Assembly: GCF_001642795.1 (NCBI RefSeq)
Contig: NZ_LKEH01000024.1
Location: 91,624 to 131,937 of the forward strand
Source of the DNA: Pseudomonas viridiflava
Lineage (GTDB): Bacteria > Pseudomonadota > Gammaproteobacteria > Pseudomonadales > Pseudomonadaceae
Direction: 5' to 3'
DNA: 40,314 nucleotides
Part shown: positions 1 through 6,428 of the stretch, piece by piece
Layout of the letters: each line of letters begins with the position of its first letter
How positions within the stretch are numbered: the first letter of the stretch is position 1
Made by a program: the position numbers and the translations under genes
The notes under the pieces: model-generated
Seen by the model: the letters and a program-made list of their open reading frames with translations, nothing else
The model's database searches: none
Told to the model about the DNA's origin: nothing

Positions 1-25
1 GCAGCGCTACGTCGAAGACGTGTAG
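1..25 (+). CDS. 3' end of an upstream gene, probably gltD (glutamate synthase small subunit)
   Basis: Only the last seven codons and a TAG stop are inside the window; the frame starting at base 2 reads QRYVEDV. Seven residues cannot identify a protein. In Pseudomonas aeruginosa gltB-gltD lies directly upstream of hemE, so gltD is the likeliest identity by gene order. That is inference only; the protease gene that follows is an extra gene between the two. Confidence 0.35.
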
Positions 26-278
26 GGGCCTCCCACAAAATCGCGTTTCTTCAGTAAATCACGCATTGCCTGAGGGGCGTTTTTCCGCCTTTCAGGTCTG
101 AACAGTCTTCTTCAGGCTGTTTCCCCGCCTCTGCTGTCAGTTCTGACAGTTCCCGTTCCTGACGCATTTCGCTTTACTGAAAATCGGCTGGCTCGTTCGA
201 GACGCCGATATTTCGACGTGCGCTGCACAATCGCAGGTGCGTTGTAACAGGGATTCAGTCACGATCAGGGAGTTGATC
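26..278. other. Intergenic region upstream of the protease gene
   Basis: No gene is seen in these 253 bases. An imperfect hairpin lies around 68-96 (arms CCTGA and TCAGG with GGCG and CGCC inside). A second hairpin at 101-122 has arms AACAGTC and GGCTGTT (one G-T pair) around a 7-base loop. Either could end transcription of the upstream gene, but neither is followed by a clear T run. No convincing -35/-10 pair was found. Confidence 0.3.
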
Positions 279-1046
279 ATGAACAAGCTACTCGCGTTAA
301 TTAGTCTGGTCGCCATACTGGCTGGTTGTGGCGCAGACCGTGGCATCGAAGATGTCGGAAAGATTGTCGGCGGTGAGCCCGCTCCCAGAGGCCAATACCC
401 GTTTTTTGCGGCGTTGGTCGATGAGGATGGCGAGCACATCTGTGGTGGTGCATTGATTGCGCCGCAGTGGGTCCTGACGGCCGCGCATTGCCTGACCAAT
501 CCTGAAATAAAGGCACACACAGTCAGTATCGGGCTGGAACAATACCGCCCTGAGGTTATCGAGAAAGAGCGTATTACCGTTGGTGATGTTTTTCTTCATG
601 CGGGTCTTAATCGGGGTCAGTACGACATCGCCCTGGTCAAGCTGAGCCGTCCTGCCCAGAGCACGGAGTTTCTCAAGCTGGACAGCGGCCAATCTCCTCT
701 TCCTCTTTACAAGAACACGCCAGTGACACTGATCGGGTTCGGTCGGACCGATGAGGGGGTGCTGGCCGATGTCCTGTATCAGGGCCAGGGGCGCATATTG
801 AATGACGCAAGGTGCATCTACATTCCAGAGGGCTATCCCGACACCAACTTCAACCCCGATAACAACATCTGTGCAGGCTACAACCAGGCGGGAGGCGATT
901 CTGGTGGGCCTCTCCTGTACAAGACAGCAAGCGGGTATGTCGAAGTGGGACTGGTCAGCCGTACCTTGATGTACGGTGCCGGACAGTACACACGGGTGTC
1001 ATTCTTCGACGGTTGGATAAGACAAATCATGCAAACCAACCCGTAG
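279..1046 (+). CDS. Trypsin-like (S1 family) serine protease, predicted lipoprotein
   Basis: This 255-residue protein has the chymotrypsin/trypsin fold signature. The N-terminus is a lipoprotein signal ending in LAGC, so Cys17 should be lipidated and the enzyme membrane-anchored facing the periplasm or surface. An activation-type junction follows at residues 28-32 (K then IVGG). The catalytic triad is visible: His70 in TAAHC, Asp116 in DIAL, Ser208 in GGDSGGP. The position six before the serine, which sets S1 specificity, is Asn202 rather than the Asp of trypsin, and the usual Cys two residues later is Ala204, so cleavage after Arg/Lys is not assured. The ATG at 279 is preferred over one at 237 because AGGGAG lies about 7 bases upstream and the lipoprotein signal begins there. 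It is a single gene ending just before a terminator. The substrate is unknown. Confidence 0.88.
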   Translation: MNKLLALISLVAILAGCGADRGIEDVGKIVGGEPAPRGQYPFFAALVDEDGEHICGGALIAPQWVLTAAHCLTNPEIKAHTVSIGLEQYRPEVIEKERITVGDVFLHAGLNRGQYDIALVKLSRPAQSTEFLKLDSGQSPLPLYKNTPVTLIGFGRTDEGVLADVLYQGQGRILNDARCIYIPEGYPDTNFNPDNNICAGYNQAGGDSGGPLLYKTASGYVEVGLVSRTLMYGAGQYTRVSFFDGWIRQIMQTNP

Positions 1047-1108
1047 AACTGCCGGGTTACCTGCAGTCATGACGTCGCTGGCACCTGCGGCAAATCGACC
1101 CGATAGAT

Positions 1109-1136
1109 AAAAGGCACGGCTCTTGCCGTGCCTTTT
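1109..1136 (+). terminator. Rho-independent terminator after the protease gene
   Basis: A perfect 12-bp stem, AAAAGGCACGGC pairing with GCCGTGCCTTTT, closes over the 4-base loop TCTT. The A and T runs at the two ends let it work in either direction. It separates the protease gene from hemE, whose ATG is 48 bases further on. Confidence 0.85.
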
Positions 1137-1183
1137 GCGTCGCGCTCTGAGAAAATGCCCGCACTTTTATAGCGGATGCCGAC

Positions 1184-2251
1184 ATGACTGCCCTGAAGAA
1201 CGACCGTTTCCTGCGCGCCCTGCTCAAGCAACCCGTGGACGTAACCCCTGTCTGGATGATGCGTCAGGCGGGCCGCTATCTGCCCGAGTACCGTGCCAGC
1301 CGCGCCAGCGCCGGCGACTTCATGAGCCTGTGCAAGAACCCGCAGTTCGCCTGCGAAGTCACGCTGCAGCCGCTTGACCGCTACCCGCTCGATGCGGCGA
1401 TCCTGTTCTCCGACATCCTGACCATTCCCGATGCGATGGGGCTTGGCCTGTATTTCGAAACCGGTGAAGGCCCGCGCTTCAAGAAGACCGTCAGCACACT
1501 GGCCGATATCGAAGCCCTGCCGATCCCTGATGCACAGAAGGATCTGGGTTACGTGATGGACGCGGTCAGCACCATCCGCCGCGAACTCAATGGTCGCGTT
1601 CCGCTGATTGGCTTTGCCGGCAGCCCGTGGACCCTGGCGACGTACATGGTCGAAGGCGGCTCCTCGAAGGACTTCCGCAAGTCCAAGGCCATGCTCTACG
1701 ACAACCCGCAAGCCATGCACCTGTTGCTGGACAAGCTGGCGCAGTCGGTCACCACCTACCTCAACGGCCAGATTCTGGCGGGCGCGCAGGCAGTGCAGAT
1801 TTTCGACAGTTGGGGCGGCAGCCTGTCTTCGGCGGCGTATCAGGAGTTTTCTCTGGCGTACATGCGCAAGATCGTCAACGGCCTGATCCGCGAGCACGAC
1901 GGGCGCAAGGTGCCGGTGATTCTGTTCACCAAGGGTGGCGGCTTGTGGCTGGAAAGCATTGCCGATGCCGGTGCCGATGCACTGGGGCTGGACTGGACCT
2001 GCGACATTGGTGAAGCGCGTCGGCGTGTCGGCAGCAAGGTTTCATTGCAGGGCAACATGGACCCGACCGTACTTTATGCGCGTCCTGAAGCTATCCGCCA
2101 GGAAGTCGCACGCATCCTTGCCAGCTACGGCAGCGGCACCGGGCATGTGTTCAATCTGGGTCATGGCATTACGCCGGAAGTCGACCCGGCGAATGCGGGC
2201 GCTTTCATTGAGGCCGTGCACGAGTTGTCGGCGCAGTATCACCAGAACTGA
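1184..2251 (+). CDS. hemE: Uroporphyrinogen III decarboxylase
   Basis: HemE removes the four acetate carboxyl groups of uroporphyrinogen III to give coproporphyrinogen III in the cytoplasmic haem pathway. The 355-residue length is normal for the family. The N-terminal signature [16 protein letters not shown] (residues 22-37) supplies the conserved Arg27 and Arg31 that bind substrate carboxylates. The catalytic Asp77 is present in FSDIL, and the second family signature [13 protein letters not shown] is in the middle of the protein. The gene stands alone between two terminators. The Shine-Dalgarno sequence is weak, but the ATG at 1184 gives exactly the family N-terminus. Confidence 0.97.
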   Translation: MTALKNDRFLRALLKQPVDVTPVWMMRQAGRYLPEYRASRASAGDFMSLCKNPQFACEVTLQPLDRYPLDAAILFSDILTIPDAMGLGLYFETGEGPRFKKTVSTLADIEALPIPDAQKDLGYVMDAVSTIRRELNGRVPLIGFAGSPWTLATYMVEGGSSKDFRKSKAMLYDNPQAMHLLLDKLAQSVTTYLNGQILAGAQAVQIFDSWGGSLSSAAYQEFSLAYMRKIVNGLIREHDGRKVPVILFTKGGGLWLESIADAGADALGLDWTCDIGEARRRVGSKVSLQGNMDPTVLYARPEAIRQEVARILASYGSGTGHVFNLGHGITPEVDPANAGAFIEAVHELSAQYHQN

Positions 2252-2261
2252 GTCGGCCTTG

Positions 2262-2293
2262 TCTGATCGTGCCAGTCGGTGGGCACGATCAGA
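2262..2293 (+). terminator. Terminator shared by hemE and the convergent lipocalin gene
   Basis: A 12-bp perfect stem (TCTGATCGTGCC with GGCACGATCAGA) closes an 8-base loop, with TTT following on the plus strand. It lies 10 bases after the hemE stop and 17 before the convergent lipocalin stop. The arm TGATCGTGCC also occurs in the REP unit at 40171-40180. Confidence 0.8.
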
Positions 2294-2310
2294 TTTCCTC
2301 GCTTGAATCG

Positions 2311-2889
2311 TTACTTCGCTTCTTTGCCAATCTTCGAATCATCCTCGCGCCAGATCAGGCGTGAGGTGTCGTAACCCTGTTGGCGGGCCTTGCTCAGCAT
2401 GTCCTGTTTGACCGACTCGGAGACGGTTGGCGTGCGCGACAGCAGCCACAGGTATTTGCGGTCCGGATTGCCGACCACGGCGGTCTTGTAGCCGTCGCCG
2501 ATATCCAGCACCCAGTAATCGCCCTTGGCGACGCCCGGCAGCAGGCGCGAGAACCAGTTATCAAACACGACCCACAGCTTGTCGGTCTTGCCCGGCACCT
2601 GCGGTGTCGCTGTGCCGGTCGCTTCCTGCCACTCGCCTTCAATCGTGCGGCAGCGGTTGGTCACCGCAATGTTGCCGTCATCCTTGAGTGCGTAATGGGC
2701 TTCGGACTGGGCGCACTTGCGCTGGAAGAACATCGGCAGACGCGCCAGCTCATACCACGTGCCCTGATACTGCTTGAGATCGACGCTGTCGACTGTCCTC
2801 GGCTCAAGGTTGTCAGCCGAGTGTGCAAAGCCGATGGCCAGAAAACTGGCCATCACGAAGATACCAAACCGGACGAGTACCTTGATCAT
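2311..2889 (-). CDS. blc: Lipocalin family protein (Blc-like), periplasmic
   Basis: This 192-residue bacterial lipocalin should bind lipids or other hydrophobic ligands in a beta-barrel. The signature GTWYELARLP begins at Gly43, with the invariant Trp45. The C-terminal part (conserved W/R near IWRED) also matches Blc proteins. The N-terminal signal peptide (hydrophobic core residues 8-22, then AHSA before DN) has no lipobox Cys, unlike E. coli Blc, which is an outer-membrane lipoprotein; this one is predicted to be soluble in the periplasm. It lies 2 bases after a small lipoprotein gene read in the same direction, so the two are probably co-transcribed. The endogenous ligand cannot be told from sequence. 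Confidence 0.9.
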   Translation of the reverse strand: MIKVLVRFGIFVMASFLAIGFAHSADNLEPRTVDSVDLKQYQGTWYELARLPMFFQRKCAQSEAHYALKDDGNIAVTNRCRTIEGEWQEATGTATPQVPGKTDKLWVVFDNWFSRLLPGVAKGDYWVLDIGDGYKTAVVGNPDRKYLWLLSRTPTVSESVKQDMLSKARQQGYDTSRLIWREDDSKIGKEAK

Positions 2890-2891
2890 GT

Positions 2892-3146
2892 TTATTTGAG
2901 GCCCTGGCCCGAGAACAGCACGACCTTGTCGGCTGCGTACTGGACGCTGATGAAAGTGTTCTGATCACCCCATGTGCAACTCGACATGCCCAGCGCACCG
3001 GAGCACTCGGTCGGGCTGCCCAGCAGCGACTCGACCTGAGCCTTGGGCATGCCAGCGGAGAGCTTGGCGTAGTTCTCTTGGGTGATTTTGCTGCACGCAG
3101 CCAGAAACACGCAAAACGACAGTAACGCGACATAGCGCAAGGACAT
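2892..3146 (-). CDS. Small lipoprotein of the SmpA/OmlA (BamE/OsmE-like) type
   Basis: This 84-residue protein has a lipoprotein signal with lipobox LAAC and acylated Cys18. The mature part includes LSAGMPKAQVESLLGSP, the short helical motif typical of the BamE/OsmE fold (DUF3862-like). Two further cysteines (in TECSG and SSCTW) may form a disulfide. AGGAG lies 8 bases before the ATG. The lipocalin gene follows after 2 bases, suggesting a two-gene envelope unit. It is not BamE itself by context. The function is unassigned. Confidence 0.8.
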   Translation of the reverse strand: MSLRYVALLSFCVFLAACSKITQENYAKLSAGMPKAQVESLLGSPTECSGALGMSSCTWGDQNTFISVQYAADKVVLFSGQGLK

Positions 3147-3280
3147 GGATGTAGCTCCTGAACGGAAGGGGGTCGCGTCGCAACGAGGGCTGATGCAGCC
3201 TGACGCTGGCGCAATACCGAAAGGTTAGAAGAGAAAAAGCCGATCTGGTTCCCGGCAGGGACAAGGATTTATCTGGCTGA

Positions 3281-3883
3281 TCAGAAGCTTGAGCCGGGTT
3301 TCTTGAGAAATTCTATCTCTTCGTCGGTCGACGACCTGCCCAGAACAGCATTGCGGTGCGGAAAGCGCCCGAAGCGGGCAATGATCTTTTGATGGCGTTC
3401 TGCGTAATCCAGACTGCTTTTGAAGTAGTCGCGATCAGTGGCGGGCAGCAGGGGAAGCAGACGGGTAAAGCAGGTGATGGCATGGTTCTGGTCAGCGAGG
3501 TCCTCGCTGTGCTCCAGCACCAGATAGATGAAGGTGCGCTGCAACGGATCAAGGTGCTGATCGCGCTCCAGTTTCAAGCCGTGCTTGACCAGTGACTGCG
3601 CGCGCAGGTCGCCGGCAAAGGCTTTGGGTGTATCGCGGTGAATCATGCGGGGCAATTGGTCGAGCAACAGGATCAGCGCCAGCCAGCCCTTGGGGTTTTC
3701 CGCCCATTCGGCCAGTTCGCCCGCCAAGGCCTTTTCGACCTGATCACCAAAGCGCTCTCGCGCTTCAGTGTCGTTGGTTTTTTTCTTGCCGAACCAGAGC
3801 GTGTTCCTGGCTTTCACCACTTCACTGGGCGATTCGGCAGAACCGAACCACCAGTCGAGCAGCGGCAGCCAGGGCGCACGCAT
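3281..3883 (-). CDS. DUF924 family protein
   Basis: The 200-residue protein carries the DUF924 hallmarks: DWWFG at residues 10-14, the motif DQLPRMIHRDTPKAFA in the middle, then YLVLEHSED and the C-terminal FGRFPHRNAVLGR. The fold is TPR-like and helical; the biochemical role is not established. It follows fbp by 14 bases in the same direction and is probably in its operon. An AGAGGG ribosome-binding site precedes the ATG. There is no signal peptide or membrane segment, so it should be cytoplasmic. Confidence 0.9.
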   Translation of the reverse strand: MRAPWLPLLDWWFGSAESPSEVVKARNTLWFGKKKTNDTEARERFGDQVEKALAGELAEWAENPKGWLALILLLDQLPRMIHRDTPKAFAGDLRAQSLVKHGLKLERDQHLDPLQRTFIYLVLEHSEDLADQNHAITCFTRLLPLLPATDRDYFKSSLDYAERHQKIIARFGRFPHRNAVLGRSSTDEEIEFLKKPGSSF

Positions 3884-3897
3884 CGGTCTTGTCCCTC

Positions 3898-4908
3898 TTA
3901 CTCTTTGTGGTAAGCGGTGGCGCGCTCGACTTCCTGCTTCGAACCCAGGAACACCGCAACACGCTGGTGCAGGCCTTCAGGCTGAATGTCGAGAATGCGC
4001 TGGTGGCCGTCGGTGGACGCGCCGCCGGCCTGCTCAACCAGGAACGACATCGGGTTGGCTTCGTACATCAGACGCAGTTTGCCCGGCTTGGAAGGCTCAC
4101 GGCTGTCACGCGGATACATGAACAGACCGCCACGGGTCAGGATGCGGTGTACGTCGGCGACCATGGCCGCAACCCAGCGCATGTTGTAGTTCTTCTTCAG
4201 CGGACCTTCTTCACCCTGCAGCAACTCGTCCACGTAACGCTGTACCGGGGCTTCCCAGTGGCGCTGGTTGGACATGTTGATGGCGAATTCCTGAGTGGTT
4301 TCAGGGATGGTGATGTCTTCATGGGTCAGTACGAAGCTGCCCATTTCACGGTCCAGCGTGAAGCCTTTCACGCCGTCGCCCAGCGTCAGGATCAGCATGG
4401 TCTGTGGACCGTAGATCGCGTAACCGGCAGCGACCTGCTCGGTGCCTGGCTGCAGGAAAGCCTTTTCGTTCAGGGCTTCGTTCTGGCTCAGGTACTGGTT
4501 AGGGCAGCGCAATACCGAGAAGATGGTGCCGACCGGTGCGTTGATGTCGATGTTGGACGAGCCGTCCAGTGGGTCGAATACCAGCAGGTAGGCGCCTTTG
4601 GGGTATTTGCCGGGAATCTGGTAGGCGTTGTCCATTTCTTCGGACGCCATGCCGGCCAGGTGACCGCCCCATTCGTTGGCTTCCAGCAGGATTTCGTTGG
4701 AGATCACGTCGAGCTTTTTCTGTACTTCGCCCTGCACGTTCTCGGTGCCCATGCTGCCGAGTACACCGCCCAGTGCGCCCTTGGAGACGGCGTGGCTGAT
4801 TTCCTTGCATGCTCGCGCCACTACTTCGATCAGGAAGCGCAGATCGGCAGGAGTGTTGTTGCTGCGGGTCTGCTCAATCAAGTAGCGACTTAGTGTAACG
4901 CGGGACAT
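3898..4908 (-). CDS. fbp: Fructose-1,6-bisphosphatase, class I
   Basis: Fbp hydrolyses fructose 1,6-bisphosphate to fructose 6-phosphate, an essential step of gluconeogenesis. This matters in pseudomonads, which lack 6-phosphofructokinase and feed the Entner-Doudoroff cycle. The 336-residue length is standard. The metal-binding signature [10 protein letters not shown] lies at residues 112-121. The C-terminal substrate region includes [24 protein letters not shown] stands 6 bases before the ATG. A DUF924 gene follows after 14 bases. A stem-loop at 5009-5037 separates it from the upstream DUF3999 gene. Confidence 0.97.
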   Translation of the reverse strand: MSRVTLSRYLIEQTRSNNTPADLRFLIEVVARACKEISHAVSKGALGGVLGSMGTENVQGEVQKKLDVISNEILLEANEWGGHLAGMASEEMDNAYQIPGKYPKGAYLLVFDPLDGSSNIDINAPVGTIFSVLRCPNQYLSQNEALNEKAFLQPGTEQVAAGYAIYGPQTMLILTLGDGVKGFTLDREMGSFVLTHEDITIPETTQEFAINMSNQRHWEAPVQRYVDELLQGEEGPLKKNYNMRWVAAMVADVHRILTRGGLFMYPRDSREPSKPGKLRLMYEANPMSFLVEQAGGASTDGHQRILDIQPEGLHQRVAVFLGSKQEVERATAYHKE

Positions 4909-5008
4909 GGATAGCTCCGAAATAGGGGGGTATGAAAACCCGCGCAGTTTAACGCGAGTGGCGACGTAATACTGCTATCAGACTGGCTTATGACTGTTTC
5001 AGTTCATA

Positions 5009-5037
5009 CGCCGGATCAGCGTAGCTGGAATCCGGCG
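5009..5037. other. Strong stem-loop between DUF3999 and fbp
   Basis: Arms CGCCGGAT and ATCCGGCG (8 bp) enclose a second helix CAGC/GCTG around a GTA loop, with a GA bulge. It lies 17 bases beyond the DUF3999 stop and about 100 bases before the fbp start, both on the minus strand. It could terminate the DUF2339-DUF3999 transcript, but no T run follows on that strand. Confidence 0.5.
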
Positions 5038-5053
5038 CTCTCGGATGGCCTGT

Positions 5054-6418
5054 TCAACGTTTCGAGGCACGCAGGGTGCTCATCGCCATCCAGCCTAGAA
5101 ACAGCACGCCCAGCAACAGGACTGCCCAGAGTCCGATGCGCTTGAAATCGACGCTTTCCTGCACGACCGGCAACGGCGCGGCCATGTTGGCGACCGTGGC
5201 GGATGTCGGTTTCGCCGTGCCGAGCGTGGCCAGTTTCTGCGGGGTGAAATCGGGAATGAGAGTCGCCAGCGAAAGGTTGGCGGCCTTCACGGACGTGTTG
5301 CCCACGGCGAGGGTGAACGGCCCGTTGCCCCGCGCCAGAAACACCACTTCGCTGGCCCGCACGGCGACGCTCAATGCAGGCGCTTCGGCACCCAGTCCGC
5401 CGCCGCGGTCATCGACCACCAGTTTGAGTTGCTGGACGATGCGCCCGGACAACTGCAACTGGTCCTGAACCACATCGCTGCCATTCTGCGTCAGGCGATA
5501 CAGCAGTCCGCTGCTGATCGGTTGCCAGGGCTGTCTGGCGTCGCTGCGTGCGTAGAGTGTGCCCGGCGCAAGGCTGTTGGGCTGGGCGATGTCGACTTTC
5601 ACACGTTCGACCGGCAGGCCCGCAGGCAGCTCCCAGACATATTCGTTGGCCTTTTCGACCTTGCCGGTGACCGGTGGTGACCAGGTCAACGGCGGGGTGG
5701 GCGTTTCGCTGTCGGCTGCGAACAGATGAGCCGAGATCAACGTGGGTGCGCTGTGCGGCGAGCGCCACAGCAGGCGCAGATAGCGGGCGCTCTGGCCAGG
5801 CAGACCCACTTCACGCTGATCGACCACTTCGTCGGCGAACGAAAGGCGTGCAACCTGTCCTTCACCCCAGTCGCGCCAGTGCTGAAGGTCATCGCTGGCC
5901 TCGATGCTGAAGCTCTGGAAACCCTCGCGCTCGGCGCTCCAGTCGATGATCAACTGTTCAAGCGGGGCCTTGATCGCACTGGTGTCCAGCAGCCAGCCGC
6001 GCAGCACTTCTTCGCCGGCCTCGATGTCACTTTGCGGCTGGACTTCGATCACCGTGCCATTGCTGGCGCGCTCGATGCGGATGACCGGCGTGGCATCGCC
6101 CGCTTCCTGGGTGCTGTAGAGCGCGAACCACTTGACCGGGATCGGCGTGGGCTCCTGTTCCTGCGAAGCCTGCTTCTGATTCAGGGCATACGCCTGCGGT
6201 TGGCCTTCGTTATTGAACACGCGCAGATCGCTCAGATCGGCCTGCCGCGCATTCAGTTGCACCGAAAGCGGCAGTTCGATGCGATACCACGGGCCATCAC
6301 CGCTGAGGGTCAGCGGCGTCTGGCTGGCGAAATCGGCCGGTTTGTCTTGAGCATGGGCGGCCATCGTCGTGCACAGGGTCAGGCCGAGCACGGCGATTTT
6401 CAGGGGTGAACGACTCAG
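5054..6418 (-). CDS. DUF3999 family membrane-anchored periplasmic protein
   Basis: DUF3999 proteins are uncharacterised and usually sit beside DUF2339, as here. The predicted product has a Sec signal (MSRSPLKIAV.. to AHA before QDKP), a large periplasmic beta-rich region, and one C-terminal membrane helix (GLWAVLLLGVLFLGWMAM) with a basic tail. The start needs care. An ATG at 6544 would add 42 residues translated wholly from inside the upstream gene and bury the signal peptide. A CTG at 6418 has AGGA 7 bases upstream and gives a clean signal peptide of 454 residues in total. A GTG at 6391 would remove the positive charges. The CTG start is an inference. The gene begins 10 bases after the DUF2339 stop. 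Confidence 0.8.
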   Translation of the reverse strand: MSRSPLKIAVLGLTLCTTMAAHAQDKPADFASQTPLTLSGDGPWYRIELPLSVQLNARQADLSDLRVFNNEGQPQAYALNQKQASQEQEPTPIPVKWFALYSTQEAGDATPVIRIERASNGTVIEVQPQSDIEAGEEVLRGWLLDTSAIKAPLEQLIIDWSAEREGFQSFSIEASDDLQHWRDWGEGQVARLSFADEVVDQREVGLPGQSARYLRLLWRSPHSAPTLISAHLFAADSETPTPPLTWSPPVTGKVEKANEYVWELPAGLPVERVKVDIAQPNSLAPGTLYARSDARQPWQPISSGLLYRLTQNGSDVVQDQLQLSGRIVQQLKLVVDDRGGGLGAEAPALSVAVRASEVVFLARGNGPFTLAVGNTSVKAANLSLATLIPDFTPQKLATLGTAKPTSATVANMAAPLPVVQESVDFKRIGLWAVLLLGVLFLGWMAMSTLRASKR

Positions 6419-6428
6419 AACGGTTTCC

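Noticed and set aside
3592..4893. 433-codon plus-strand frame opposite fbp
   Set aside because: Antisense shadow of Fbp, whose catalytic motifs are intact.
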